Source of the DNA: an uncultured Clostridia bacterium
Lineage (GTDB): Bacteria; Bacillota; Clostridia; Christensenellales; Borkfalkiaceae
Assembly (NCBI GenBank): GCA_947629575.1
Contig: CANREF010000003.1
Location: 112,686 to 176,685 of the forward strand
DNA: 64,000 nt
Direction: 5' to 3'
Positions 7,569-16,391 of this stretch are shown one piece after another (position 1 is the stretch's first letter; the number at the start of each line of letters is the position of its first letter). The translations under genes and the position numbers were made by a program. A model generated the notes under the pieces. That model was not told the origin of the DNA. It worked only from the letters and a program-made list of their open reading frames with translations, and did not search any database.

Positions 7569-9620
7569 ATGCAAAAAGTTATCAAGATCAGAAATTTAGA
7601 CTGCGCCGCCTGTGCGGCGGAACTGAGCGAAGAGCTCAACGGCATCGCGGGCATTTCGGACGCCGTTGCCGACTTTATCAATCAGCGCGTCAGCCTTTCC
7701 TATGAAGACGAGGAAGCGCTCGAAAAGGCGATCTATTCCATTACCCACTTTGAGGAAGTGGAGCTTGCCGAGGGCGCGGCCGTGCGGAAAGAGCGGCATC
7801 TTAGGGAGATCGTCTCCATAGCGGTCTCGGCGGCATTCTTTCTCCCCGCGCTCATTTTGGAACTGCTCGGGTTCAACCGCTGGCTCGTGTTCTCCCTCTT
7901 CCTCGCGAGCGCGCTTGCTGCGGGCTGGTCGGTGGTTTGGAACGTCCTGCACTTCCGCGGCATTTCCACATTTTTCGACGAGAACTTTCTCATGACCCTT
8001 GCCGCCGTCGGCGCGTTCGCCATTTTTGAACCCCTCGAGGGCGCGGCGGTCATGCTCCTGTATCAGATCGGCGAACTGCTGCAAAATATCGCGGTCGGCT
8101 CTTCGCGCAGCGCGATCACCAAGCTGCTCGAGCTCAAGAGCGAAACCGCCATTCTTCTCGAAGACGGACAGCAGCGGGAAGTCGATCCCGAGACCCTCAA
8201 AGCGGGGGATCTCATCCTCATCCGCAAGGGGGACAAGATCCCCGCAGACTGTATCCTCTTCGAGGGGGAGAGCGCGCTCGACACCAAATCTTTGACGGGC
8301 GAGGCATATCTCAGAGAGGTGAGGGCGGGGGATGAGCTCTTATCGGGCTGTGTGAATGCGGGGAACGCCGTCAAGGCGAAGGTCTTGCGCCCCGCTTCGG
8401 AGAGCGCCGTCGCGAAGATCCTCGACATGGTGGAAAATTCCTCGGCAAAGAAGGCAAAGCCCGAGAAATTCATCACAAAATTTGCCCGTATCTATACCCC
8501 CGTCGTCGTACTGCTCGCCGTTCTCATCGCGGTCATCCCGCCTCTCTTCCAGAGTTTCAACTTCGCAAAGTGGCTCGTCCCCGCGATCGAATTTCTCGTC
8601 ATCTCCTGTCCCTGTGCGCTCATCATCTCGGTGCCGCTCACCTATTTCTCGGGCGTGGGAACGCTCGCCCGCCACGGCATCCTGACGAAGGGAGCGGTCT
8701 ATCTCGACGAACTCGCCAAGGTGCAGGTCGCCGTATTCGACAAAACGGGCACCCTCACCGAGGGGAGATTCGAGATCGCAAGGGTGAACGGCGGCGAGCG
8801 GGTACTCGAACTCGCCGCGGCGGTGGAAAAGAATTCCTCCCATCCCCTCGCGCAGGCGTTTACAAAGGTGAAAACGTCGCAAATTGTCGAGAACGTCACC
8901 GAAATTTCGGGCATGGGGCTCTCCGCTACGGTGGACGGGAAGGAGACGCTCGTGGGAAGTCTGCGGCTCATGCGCGATCGCAATATCGAGGTCACTGCCA
9001 TAAAGAGTCTCGCTTCCGTCGTATATGTCGCGGAAGGCGGCAGATGCGTCGGTTCGGTGGAGATCGAGGACAAGATCCGCCCCGAGGCAAAGTCGGCGCT
9101 GGAAGAGCTGAAAAAGTGCGGCGTCGGTTACCGCGCCGTCCTCACGGGGGACACGGCAGAGCGTGCGGAGGAAGTTCTGAGGGAGCTTCCCATCGATGAG
9201 ATCCATGCGGGGCTTTTGCCCGAAGAGAAGCCCGCATGGGCGGAAAAGCTCAAAGAGCGGGGCAAGTTGCTCTATGCGGGCGACGGGATCAACGATACCC
9301 CCGTTATGGCAGTGAGCGACGTGGCGGTCGCCATGGGCGGGCTCGGAAGCGACGCCGCCATCGAAGCGAGCGATTTCGTGCTGGCGGGCGATTCCCTCTC
9401 CGCTCTTCCCAAGGCGGTAAAGGGCGCAAAGAAGACGCGCGCCATTGTAAAACAGAACATCGTGTTCTCCATAGGGGTGAAGGCGGCGCTCATGGCGGCG
9501 TCCGTTGCCGCAACGGCAACGGGACTGTTCGCCCTCCCCATTTGGGCGGCGGTGTTCGGCGATGTGGGCGTGATGCTCCTTGCCGTGCTCAACAGTATGC
9601 GTATGCGCGGAAAACTTTGA
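7569..9620 (+). CDS. Zn/Cd/Pb-exporting P1B-type ATPase
   Basis: A 683-residue membrane pump that exports heavy-metal cations using ATP. It has an N-terminal heavy-metal-associated domain (NLDCAACAAEL, CxxC) and the CPC motif in SCPCALIISVP. It also has the phosphorylation site DKTGTLTEG and the hinge GDGINDTP. The last helices carry a lysine in NIVFSIGVKAA and an aspartate in FGDVGVMLL, which is the pattern of the Zn/Cd/Pb (P1B-2) subgroup rather than copper pumps. The start was set at the ATG after GGGAGGCAGG. It shares an operon with the ArsR repressor upstream and ends at a strong terminator. Confidence 0.93.
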   Translation: MQKVIKIRNLDCAACAAELSEELNGIAGISDAVADFINQRVSLSYEDEEALEKAIYSITHFEEVELAEGAAVRKERHLREIVSIAVSAAFFLPALILELLGFNRWLVFSLFLASALAAGWSVVWNVLHFRGISTFFDENFLMTLAAVGAFAIFEPLEGAAVMLLYQIGELLQNIAVGSSRSAITKLLELKSETAILLEDGQQREVDPETLKAGDLILIRKGDKIPADCILFEGESALDTKSLTGEAYLREVRAGDELLSGCVNAGNAVKAKVLRPASESAVAKILDMVENSSAKKAKPEKFITKFARIYTPVVVLLAVLIAVIPPLFQSFNFAKWLVPAIEFLVISCPCALIISVPLTYFSGVGTLARHGILTKGAVYLDELAKVQVAVFDKTGTLTEGRFEIARVNGGERVLELAAAVEKNSSHPLAQAFTKVKTSQIVENVTEISGMGLSATVDGKETLVGSLRLMRDRNIEVTAIKSLASVVYVAEGGRCVGSVEIEDKIRPEAKSALEELKKCGVGYRAVLTGDTAERAEEVLRELPIDEIHAGLLPEEKPAWAEKLKERGKLLYAGDGINDTPVMAVSDVAVAMGGLGSDAAIEASDFVLAGDSLSALPKAVKGAKKTRAIVKQNIVFSIGVKAALMAASVAATATGLFALPIWAAVFGDVGVMLLAVLNSMRMRGKL

Positions 9621-9635
9621 CCAAGGGTAATTATC

Positions 9636-9691
9636 CTCTACAAAGCAACGCCCCGTGCCAAAGGCACGGGGCGTTGCTTTGTAGAGATTTT
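9636..9691 (+). terminator. Intrinsic terminator between the metal pump and dapB
   Basis: A perfect 24-bp stem with an AAA loop, followed by ATTTTT on the plus strand. It separates convergent genes. The minus-strand side lacks a T-run, so it serves mainly the pump operon. Confidence 0.88.
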
Positions 9692-10434
9692 TATAATACG
9701 TTCTGCAAAAAATCGTGCATATCATATAGTCCGTTGGGTTGGGAGAGAAGCCATTCGGCGGCTCTTAAAGCGCCGGACGCAAAGACCTTTCGGCTGCGTG
9801 CGGAGTGGGAAAGGGTGACGATCTCATCCTCGCCGGCGAACATCACCTCGTGTTCGCCCACGATCGTGCCGCCGCGAACGGCGTGGATGCCGATCTCCCG
9901 CTTGTTCCGTTCGCCGACCATTCCGTGCCGCCCATAGACGTACTCTTTTCCGCCCGCTCTGTCGATGCTCTCCGCCAGCATGAGCGCAGTTCCCGAGGGG
10001 GCGTCCTTTTTCTTGTTATGATGCCGCTCGATGATCTCCACGTCGAAGCCGTCGAGGATCTTCGCCGCCCGCTCTGCGAGCAGTTGCAAAACGTTGATCC
10101 CGAGGGAGAGATTTCCCGTCTTGAAGAGGGGGAGCTTCTTTGCGAAAGCATCTATGAGCCGCAGATCCTCATCAGAATATCCCGTCGCTGCAAGCACCGC
10201 AGGAAGGCAGTTTGTATCGCAAAATTGCAGACGTTCCTCTAAATTTTGTACCGACGAGAAGTCGATCATCACGTCGGCCGTTTCTCTTATGTCCGAAAAA
10301 TCGGTGTAGAGAGGGAAGGCCGTCGGCGCGGGAGAGAGATCCACGCCGCAGGCGATCTCATGCCCGTATGTGGGCGCGAGCTCGCTCACCATTCTCCCCA
10401 TCCGCCCGCAGGCGCCGCAAAGCAGGATCTTCAT
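9691..10434 (-). CDS. dapB: 4-hydroxy-tetrahydrodipicolinate reductase
   Basis: The second enzyme of the diaminopimelate/lysine branch: it reduces the DapA product with NAD(P)H in the cytoplasm. The 247-residue protein opens with the nucleotide-binding GACGRMG loop and has the signature ERHHNKKKDAPSGTA, with the catalytic His and Lys. The start was set at MKILLCG; its ATG overlaps the dapA stop by 4 bases, so the pair is coupled. The product feeds both lysine and cell-wall DAP synthesis, and in spore formers also dipicolinate. Confidence 0.93.
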   Translation of the reverse strand: MKILLCGACGRMGRMVSELAPTYGHEIACGVDLSPAPTAFPLYTDFSDIRETADVMIDFSSVQNLEERLQFCDTNCLPAVLAATGYSDEDLRLIDAFAKKLPLFKTGNLSLGINVLQLLAERAAKILDGFDVEIIERHHNKKKDAPSGTALMLAESIDRAGGKEYVYGRHGMVGERNKREIGIHAVRGGTIVGEHEVMFAGEDEIVTLSHSARSRKVFASGALRAAEWLLSQPNGLYDMHDFLQNVL

Positions 10435-11321
10435 CCCCGCACCTCCGGACAGCAATTTTTCATGGCGGTGCGCAAGAGGCCTTCATGCCCCTCTTCCAAA
10501 GGCGTGAGTGGGGGACGCGGGACGCCCGCTTCGAACCCGAGGAAGTTCATTCCCGCCTTCACGGGGATGGGATTCACCTCCGAAAAGCAGGCCGCGGCAA
10601 GGGGAAGGAGCAGATCGCTCAAACGGTTTCCTTCGGAAAGATCGCCCTTCAAAACCGCGTCCGTCATGCGTTTTACGAGTTTCGGCGCGAGGTTGGAGAC
10701 GACGGAAATGACCGCGCTCCCGCCCGCGGCGAGTATGGGCAGATTGAGTGCGTCTTCGCCCGAATAGAGGTCGCACTTTCCGCGCAGAAGACGCGCCGTC
10801 TCCATCACCTGCGCCATGTTCCCGCTCGCCTCCTTGATCCCCGCCATATTGGGGATCTCCGCGATGCGCGCCATCGTCTCGGGCAGAATGTTCACCCCCG
10901 TGCGTCCCGGGACGTTGTAGGCGATAACGGGAACGTGCACTGCCGAGCAGATCTCCTCATAGTAGGCGATCAGCCCCTTTTGGGTGCACTTGTTGTAATA
11001 GGGCGTCACGGCAAGCACTCCATCCGCGCCGAGCTCTTCCGCGCGCACGCTTGCCTCCACCGCTTTCTGCGTACTGTTGCTCCCCGTTCCGAAGATGACC
11101 TTTGCCCGCCCGCGGACGTGAGAGAGCGAGAACTTCATGACGGCGATCTTTTCCTCCTCCGTCATGGTGGCGGGCTCGCCCGTCGTGCCGAGGATGACGA
11201 GCGCGTCCGTGCCGTTTTCGAGTTGATAATCGAGCATTTTTCCGAACGCGTCGAAATTCACCCCGTCTTTTGTAAACGGCGTGATCATTGCAGTTGCAGA
11301 GCCCTTCAAAAATCCTGTCAT
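10431..11321 (-). CDS. dapA: 4-hydroxy-tetrahydrodipicolinate synthase
   Basis: Condenses pyruvate with aspartate semialdehyde. The 296-residue TIM-barrel protein has the GTTGEPATMT substrate loop, Y135 in IAYNVPGRTG and the Schiff-base lysine K163 in AGIKEASGN. The start was chosen as MTGFLKGSATAM, 27 bases inside the longest open frame, because this matches the family length and follows a GGGAGA site. It is the first gene of a two-gene dapA-dapB unit. The gene for the enzyme that makes its substrate (asd) lies on the same strand upstream, separated by repeats. Confidence 0.94.
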   Translation of the reverse strand: MTGFLKGSATAMITPFTKDGVNFDAFGKMLDYQLENGTDALVILGTTGEPATMTEEEKIAVMKFSLSHVRGRAKVIFGTGSNSTQKAVEASVRAEELGADGVLAVTPYYNKCTQKGLIAYYEEICSAVHVPVIAYNVPGRTGVNILPETMARIAEIPNMAGIKEASGNMAQVMETARLLRGKCDLYSGEDALNLPILAAGGSAVISVVSNLAPKLVKRMTDAVLKGDLSEGNRLSDLLLPLAAACFSEVNPIPVKAGMNFLGFEAGVPRPPLTPLEEGHEGLLRTAMKNCCPEVRG

Positions 11322-11485
11322 AACGATCTCCCTGTCTCGCCGATGCACGCGGCGAATTTTGAACTATTTCGACCCCTTTGTCCCCTCCTAAGGAGGGGGG
11401 TAGGGGGGTGGTGTTTCCCCAAAATCTGCGCGTTGGAAAATCACACTTTTCCATAAGCGCACCCAATTTGCGCGACACTTCGCGC

Positions 11486-11710
11486 TTATTGTCCTTTGAA
11501 ACGAATGAGAGGACAAATAAGTTAAGGCGAGGAGCATTTTTCCTCGCACATTTCTTTTCGAACGACACCCCTTCCGTCACGCGCTCTGCGCGTGACACCC
11601 ACCCCTCAAGGGGTGGGCAAGGGGGGAAGTGAGCAAAGAAATGTGCGAAATTATTCTCATTTACTGCGCGTTGGAAAATCACACTTTTCCATAAGCGCAC
11701 ACAATTTGCG
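11486..11710. repeat. Element A, copy 1
   Basis: A left block beginning TTATTGTCCTTTGAAACG with an internal GAGG..CCTC hairpin, a variable centre, and a right block with TGCGCGTTGGAAAATCACA. GCACATTTCTTT in the left half pairs with AAAGAAATGTGC in the right half, so the element is a long interrupted inverted repeat. Its centre here contains a different repeat (a CACCCCT..AGGGGTG hairpin) from that of copy 2. Confidence 0.8.
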
Positions 11711-11722
11711 CGATACTTCGCG

Positions 11723-11824
11723 CTTTTTGTTTTTACGAAGCAGTTATCGGGTGGGCAGATAGTAGCTACGGAGCAGAACGCCTAACCCCTCACGAAATTT
11801 TGTCGGCACGACAAAATTTGTGAA
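11723..11824. repeat. Module B, copy 1
   Basis: A block with CGAAGCAGTTATCGGGTGGG, AGATAGTAGCTACGGAGC and the hairpin AATTTTGTCG-GCA-CGACAAAATT. Nearly identical blocks recur at 12.14-12.24 kb in the same orientation, and twice, inverted, at 54.97-55.23 kb. Confidence 0.85.
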
Positions 11825-11896
11825 ATTTCCTCATTACTTGCCTTAGGCGGAATTCATTTCCGCCGTGGGCGACCCAATTTGGCAATTACTTTTGCC

Positions 11897-12122
11897 TTAT
11901 TGTCCTTTGAAACGAATGAGAGGACAAATAAGTTAAGGCGAGGAGCACTTTTCCTCGCACATTTCTTTTCCATTGTGAGATTTCTCGACTTCGCGCTCCG
12001 CGCTCCGCTCGAAATGACAATAAAAGCGTTTGGCGCATAGCACAGGGAAAAGAAATGTGCGAAACTATTCTCATTTACTGCGCGTTGGAAAATCACATTT
12101 TTCCATAAGCGCACCCAATTTG
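11897..12122. repeat. Element A, copy 2
   Basis: Same outer blocks as copy 1. The centre instead carries the 44-base dispersed repeat TGAGATTTCTCGACTTCGCG... (11976-12019), which is also found at 36429-36472. Element A therefore tolerates different inserts at the same place. Confidence 0.8.
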
Positions 12123-12135
12123 CCGCATTCTTACG

Positions 12136-12240
12136 GCTTTTTGTTTTTACGAAGCAGTTGTCGGGTGGGCAGATAGTAGCTACGGAGCAGAACGCCTAAC
12201 CCCTCACAAATTTTGTCGGCACGACAAAATTTGTGAATTA
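12136..12240. repeat. Module B, copy 2, touching the asd stop codon
   Basis: Second direct copy of module B. Its terminal hairpin ACAAATTTTGTCG/CGACAAAATTTGT lies immediately after the asd coding end and could act as the asd terminator on the minus strand. Confidence 0.8.
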
Positions 12241-13314
12241 TATATACTTCTCTGCCGCCAGCAGTTCCGCGAGCAGTACCGCGCCGCCCGCCGCGCCCCG
12301 CAGGGTATTGTGCGAGAGCCCGATGAAACGGACGTCGAACACGCTGTCCTCGCGCAGCCGTCCCGCCGAGATCGCCATGCCGCCTTCGACGTCCCTGTCG
12401 AGTTTCGCCTGCGGGCGGTCGGCCTCGTCAAAATAGTGTATGAACTGTTTGGGCGCGGAGGGAAGTTGAAGCTCCTGCGGCAGACCCTTGTAGTTCTTCC
12501 ATGCGGAAAGGATCTCCTCTCTTTGCGGCTTTTTTTCAAAGGAAGCGAACACGGCGGCGGTGTGGCCGTCCGATACGGGAACTCTCAGACACTGCGCCGT
12601 GATGACGGGGGAAGAGGCGGGTCTGATCTGTCCGCCGTCGAGCGTGCCCCAGATCTTGAGGGGTTCGCGTTCGCTCTTCTCCTCCTCGCCGCCGATGTAG
12701 GGGATGATATTATCGACTATCTCGGGCATCCGCGCGAAGGTCTTCCCCGCGCCCGAGATCGCCTGATAGGTGCAGACGGCGACCCGTCCGAGCCCGAACT
12801 TCCTCAAGGGGTGAAGGAGGGGAACGTACGATTGCAAGGAGCAGTTGCTCTTGACCGCGATGAATCCGCGCTTGACGCCGAGCCGCTTTCTCTGATAGGG
12901 GATGACGGCGAGATGTTCGGGATTGACTTCCGGAATGACCATGGGCACGTCGGGGGTAGCCCGATGCGCAGAGTTGTTCGAGACGACGGGAAGTTCGAGC
13001 CGCGCATATCTCTCTTCGAGCGCTTTGAGCTTTTCCTTCTCCATATTGACGGCGCAAAATACAAGATCGACCTTTCCTACGAGCGTCTCCGCATCCCGCT
13101 CCGCGTCGAGCACGGTGAGGCCTCCGATGAGATCGGGAATGGGAAAGGGCATGGCCCACCTGCCCTCTACCGCCTCGCGATAGAGTTTTCCCGCCGAACG
13201 TCCGCTTGCAAGCACCGCCGTCACGGTAAACCAAGGGTGGGAGGACAGCAGTCCCAAAAAGCGCTGGCCGACCATTCCCGTTGCGCCGACGACGGCGACC
13301 GAATATTTTTTCAT
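12238..13314 (-). CDS. asd: Aspartate-semialdehyde dehydrogenase
   Basis: Makes aspartate semialdehyde from aspartyl phosphate with NADPH, the branch point to lysine/DAP, threonine and methionine. The 358-residue protein starts with the dinucleotide motif GATGMVGQRF and has the catalytic cysteine C158 in SNCSLQSYV. Downstream DGHTAAVFASF and SHNTLRGAAGG segments fit the archaeal/fungal-type class rather than the E. coli type. The start ATG follows a GGAG site by a few bases. It supplies DapA, encoded downstream on the same strand. Confidence 0.92.
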   Translation of the reverse strand: MKKYSVAVVGATGMVGQRFLGLLSSHPWFTVTAVLASGRSAGKLYREAVEGRWAMPFPIPDLIGGLTVLDAERDAETLVGKVDLVFCAVNMEKEKLKALEERYARLELPVVSNNSAHRATPDVPMVIPEVNPEHLAVIPYQRKRLGVKRGFIAVKSNCSLQSYVPLLHPLRKFGLGRVAVCTYQAISGAGKTFARMPEIVDNIIPYIGGEEEKSEREPLKIWGTLDGGQIRPASSPVITAQCLRVPVSDGHTAAVFASFEKKPQREEILSAWKNYKGLPQELQLPSAPKQFIHYFDEADRPQAKLDRDVEGGMAISAGRLREDSVFDVRFIGLSHNTLRGAAGGAVLLAELLAAEKYI

Positions 13315-13367
13315 GATTTTCTCCGCCGAAAAAAGGGCGGCTCGTATCTCCGCCCCGAATTATGACA

Positions 13368-13396
13368 ATTTTATCATATGCTCTGTGAAAAGTCAA
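13368..13396 (-). promoter_or_regulatory. asd promoter
   Basis: On the minus strand TTGACT, 17 bases, TAAAAT, about 55 bases before the asd start. It is back to back with the promoter of the next plus-strand gene. Confidence 0.75.
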
Positions 13397-13415
13397 AGAA
13401 TTTACCCGATTTTAA

Positions 13416-13444
13416 TTGAATTATTTTTTGATTTGTAGTACAAT
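13416..13444 (+). promoter_or_regulatory. Promoter of the DUF624-like gene
   Basis: TTGAAT, 17 bases, TACAAT, about 40 bases before the start codon. It is divergent from the asd promoter. Confidence 0.7.
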
Positions 13445-13486
13445 AGCCTTATCGGGGGATTCCCCCAAATTTCTACGGGAGTTTTT

Positions 13487-14803
13487 ATGGCAAGAGAACG
13501 CAAAGGGATCGTTGCGCGTTGGCTGGAAGGCAAGGAGCGCAGCGAAGAATATGCCCGCAGTACCCTTCCCACAAACCGTTTTTCGCTGTTTTGGGATATC
13601 TTCAAGGGAAGATTCGGGAGATTGGTGCTCGTCAATTTGTTAGTGCTGATCACATTTTTGCCCGCAGTAGGGCTGTTTGTGTGGAGATATATGGCGATCG
13701 TGGTCGATTGGGCTTCGGGACCGTATGCCTCGGGCTTTCTCGCGGGGCTCGGAGTTCCCGGCGCGGGGCTCTTGGGCGTTGCCGAATCCACCCGCCTGTT
13801 TCAGGATCTGTTCTTCTTCGGGATGCTCATTCCCGCGGGGGCGATCGCGGCGCTCGGGATCTCGGGCGGCATGTATATCATCCGCAATCTCATCTGGACG
13901 GAAGGGGTCTTTGTCGCCAATGACTTCGCGCGCGGCATCAAGCGCAATTATTTCAACGTTTTAGAGGCGATGCTCGTCCTTACCATTCTGCTCTTTCTTG
14001 CGCAAATGAGCAGCGACCTTGCCGACTTTCAGGTCGCAATCGGCAGTCCCTATGCGGGCTGGATGATCGCTTCCAAGGTCATCGGCTATATCCTCGTCGC
14101 CTTCTCGGTGCTCATCTGCCTTTGGATGATCTCCCTCGGCGTGAACTACAAACAGGGCGTTTGGGCGCTCTTCCGCAATGCCGTCGTCATGACGGTGGGA
14201 ACTTTCCCGCAGACGATCTTCTTTGCGGCGATCGCCTTCCTGCCCGCCCTTCTGCTGCTGTTCGGCGTCACCTTCCTCAATATCCTCGTGATCGTATTCT
14301 ACATCCTCATCGGGTTTTCCTTCTTCATGCTCGTCTGGATGGATTACAGCCAGTGGGCGTTCGATCGCTTCATCAACCCCAACCTCGGCGTCACGCCCGG
14401 ACGGGGTCTCTACAACAAGGAGAAGGGCACGGTCAACCGTGGGGACAAGCCCGCGGAAGACAGCGCGGCAATGCGGGAATACCGCCGCATGATCGTGGCG
14501 CAGGGCAAGAGCAAGCTCGTCTCCCGTCCCATCAAGCCCATCGACGACGAACTCGAAGTTTATCAGCTTCCCGAGTCCTTCTCCCGTGAGGACCTTCAAA
14601 AGCTCAAGGAGAGCAAGGAGGCGATCGCCGAGGACGTCAAGCAGTACGAGCAGGAGCACAAGGACGACGAACAGTACGTGGAGTACAACCGCCAATTCGA
14701 GGAGCGGGAGCGCGCTCTCCGCGAAGAGGAGAGCGGCGGCAAGGGGAAAAAGAAGAAGCAGCCCAAGCAACCCAAGCCGCCCAAGATGCTCAATAAACGT
14801 TGA
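13487..14803 (+). CDS. DUF624-like polytopic membrane protein with charged C-terminal tail
   Basis: A 438-residue protein with five or six predicted membrane helices in residues about 40-295, then a charged cytoplasmic tail of about 140 residues rich in Glu/Lys and ending KGKKKKQPKQPKPPKMLNKR. The N-terminal pattern NRFSLFWDIFKGRFGRLVLVNLLVLITFLPAV resembles the YesL/DUF624 family (part of that run: LFWDIFKGRFGRL). The tail is probably a coiled coil followed by a lysine/proline-rich end. Function unknown. The methyltransferase and hslO genes follow with almost no gap, so it probably heads an operon. Confidence 0.65.
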   Translation: MARERKGIVARWLEGKERSEEYARSTLPTNRFSLFWDIFKGRFGRLVLVNLLVLITFLPAVGLFVWRYMAIVVDWASGPYASGFLAGLGVPGAGLLGVAESTRLFQDLFFFGMLIPAGAIAALGISGGMYIIRNLIWTEGVFVANDFARGIKRNYFNVLEAMLVLTILLFLAQMSSDLADFQVAIGSPYAGWMIASKVIGYILVAFSVLICLWMISLGVNYKQGVWALFRNAVVMTVGTFPQTIFFAAIAFLPALLLLFGVTFLNILVIVFYILIGFSFFMLVWMDYSQWAFDRFINPNLGVTPGRGLYNKEKGTVNRGDKPAEDSAAMREYRRMIVAQGKSKLVSRPIKPIDDELEVYQLPESFSREDLQKLKESKEAIAEDVKQYEQEHKDDEQYVEYNRQFEERERALREEESGGKGKKKKQPKQPKPPKMLNKR

Positions 14804-14805
14804 CC

Positions 14806-15531
14806 ATGGCATATGAATCGCTCGCCGAATGGTTCGAATACTTGAATGACGACTGCGACTATCCCAAATGGTCGCAGTATTTCATAGAGGGGCTTGCCCG
14901 TCTCGGCGCGGGGAAAAAGGGGCTCGAGCTCGGGTGCGGGAGCGGCGCATTTTCGCGCGCGCTCGCGCGGGCGGGCTATGCCGTGAGCGGGGCGGACAAC
15001 TGCTTGCAGATGCTCACCAAGGCGGAGCGGCTCGCACGGGAAGAGGGACTTCGTATCCCCTTTTTTCTTGCCGACGCGGCGACGCTCTCCGCCCCCGACC
15101 GCTATGACTTTATCCTCGCTCCCAACGACGTGTACAATTATATCCCGCAAGAGCGGCTCTCTGCGGCATTCCGCCATGCGGCGAAGTGCCTTGAAAGAGG
15201 AGGCTGGTTTTGGTTCGATGTGAGCACGCCTCACAAACTTCGCGGGAAAGTGGGGAATACTGTCTCCTGTGACGACCGCGATGAGGTGACCTATCTCTCC
15301 TTTGCCCATCTCTTCAAAGACAGGGTGGAGCTGGAAGTGACCCTGTTCGTGCGCCGCGGGGACGGTCTGTACGAACGCTTGGAGGAGAAGCACACGCAGT
15401 ATATCCACGAGGAGGGGGAGATCGTATCCGCTCTCCGCGCTGCGGGCTTCGAGATCCGAAAGGTGGAAGGGCATCTCGGAGAAGACCCGAAGACAAGCGA
15501 CAGGTGGAACTTTATATGCAGGAAAGAGTGA
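14806..15531 (+). CDS. Class I SAM-dependent methyltransferase
   Basis: A 241-residue cytoplasmic methyltransferase. Motif I is LELGCGSGAFSRAL, and the acidic residue of motif II lies in VSGADNC. The segment FILAPNDVYNYI and the C-terminal DRWNFICRKE are typical of small clostridial methyltransferases of unknown substrate. The start ATG lies 2 bases after the stop of the preceding gene, and the 3' end overlaps hslO by 16 bases, so the three genes are co-transcribed. Confidence 0.85.
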   Translation: MAYESLAEWFEYLNDDCDYPKWSQYFIEGLARLGAGKKGLELGCGSGAFSRALARAGYAVSGADNCLQMLTKAERLAREEGLRIPFFLADAATLSAPDRYDFILAPNDVYNYIPQERLSAAFRHAAKCLERGGWFWFDVSTPHKLRGKVGNTVSCDDRDEVTYLSFAHLFKDRVELEVTLFVRRGDGLYERLEEKHTQYIHEEGEIVSALRAAGFEIRKVEGHLGEDPKTSDRWNFICRKE

Positions 15532-16391
15532 GTAATATTTATAAGGAGCTCATCCTCGACGGGCAGATCTCTCTCGCCGTGCTCGATACGACCTCCCTTG
15601 TACAGGAGGCGATCGTGCGGCACAAGCTCTCTCCCGTGGCGGCGGCTGCATTGGGGCGGACCATGACGGCGACTGCCTATCTTTGCAGCTGGTTGAAGGG
15701 GGAAGAGAGCAGCCTCTACGTCACCCTTGCGGGGGACGGTGTGGGGGGGAAGATCTCCGTTTCGGGAGACGGTGCTCTTCATCTGCGCGGCAATGTGCAA
15801 CATCCCGCGGCCGACCTTCCCCTCAACGGACGGGGCAAGCTCGATGTGGGCGGCTATGTCGGGCGGAGGGGAACGCTCACCGTAGTGCGGGACGACGGGG
15901 AGGGAATTCCCTTCGTCGGAACGAGCGAGCTCGTCTCGGGAGAGGTCGCGGAAGATTTTTCCGCCTATTTCCTCACGAGCGAACAGCGTCCCACGGCGAT
16001 CGCGCTCGGGGTGCTCGTCACCCCCGACGGGACATGCCTCGGCGCGGGCGGCGTCTTTTTACAGCCTCTGCCCGGTGCGGGCGAGGAGGCGATCTCCTTT
16101 GCGGAGAAGAAGATCGGAGAGTTTTCCGACATTTCCTCCCGCATCGCGGAGGAGGGCGCGGAGGGCGTTCTGCGCCGCTTCGGGGCGGGAGCTCCCTCGG
16201 TGCGCGGATTGGAATTCCGTTGCCGCTGTTCCCGCGAGCGTGCGGCAAACGCCGTTTTATCCATGGGAAGGGAAGACGCGCGGGCGCTCCTGTCCGAGGA
16301 GGGGGTCATCAGCGTGCACTGCCACGACTGCAATACCGATTATCTCTTTGACGAAAAGGACGTCGAAGAATTGTTCAAGAGCGGAGAATAG
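15516..16391 (+). CDS. hslO: Hsp33 redox-regulated chaperonin
   Basis: A cytoplasmic holdase activated by oxidation, when its C-terminal zinc centre releases Zn and forms disulfides. The 291-residue length is normal. The four zinc ligands are present: C236 and C238 (CxC) and C269 and C272 (CxxC). The start MQERVSNIYK was preferred over a GTG 12 bases upstream because it matches the family N-terminus. It is followed with no intergenic space by a TPR gene. Confidence 0.95.
   Translation: MQERVSNIYKELILDGQISLAVLDTTSLVQEAIVRHKLSPVAAAALGRTMTATAYLCSWLKGEESSLYVTLAGDGVGGKISVSGDGALHLRGNVQHPAADLPLNGRGKLDVGGYVGRRGTLTVVRDDGEGIPFVGTSELVSGEVAEDFSAYFLTSEQRPTAIALGVLVTPDGTCLGAGGVFLQPLPGAGEEAISFAEKKIGEFSDISSRIAEEGAEGVLRRFGAGAPSVRGLEFRCRCSRERAANAVLSMGREDARALLSEEGVISVHCHDCNTDYLFDEKDVEELFKSGE

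Larger units (their letters stand above)
11322..12237. repeat. Composite repeat array between asd and dapA (no gene seen)
   Basis: About 0.9 kb without a credible gene. From left to right it holds: a CCCCTCCTAAGGAGGGG-type hairpin (11380-11420), a partial right end of element A (11427-11470), element A copy 1, module B copy 1, a GC-hairpin stretch, element A copy 2, and module B copy 2, which runs into the asd stop codon. The order A-B-A-B indicates tandem duplication of a composite unit of about 411 bases. Confidence 0.85.
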
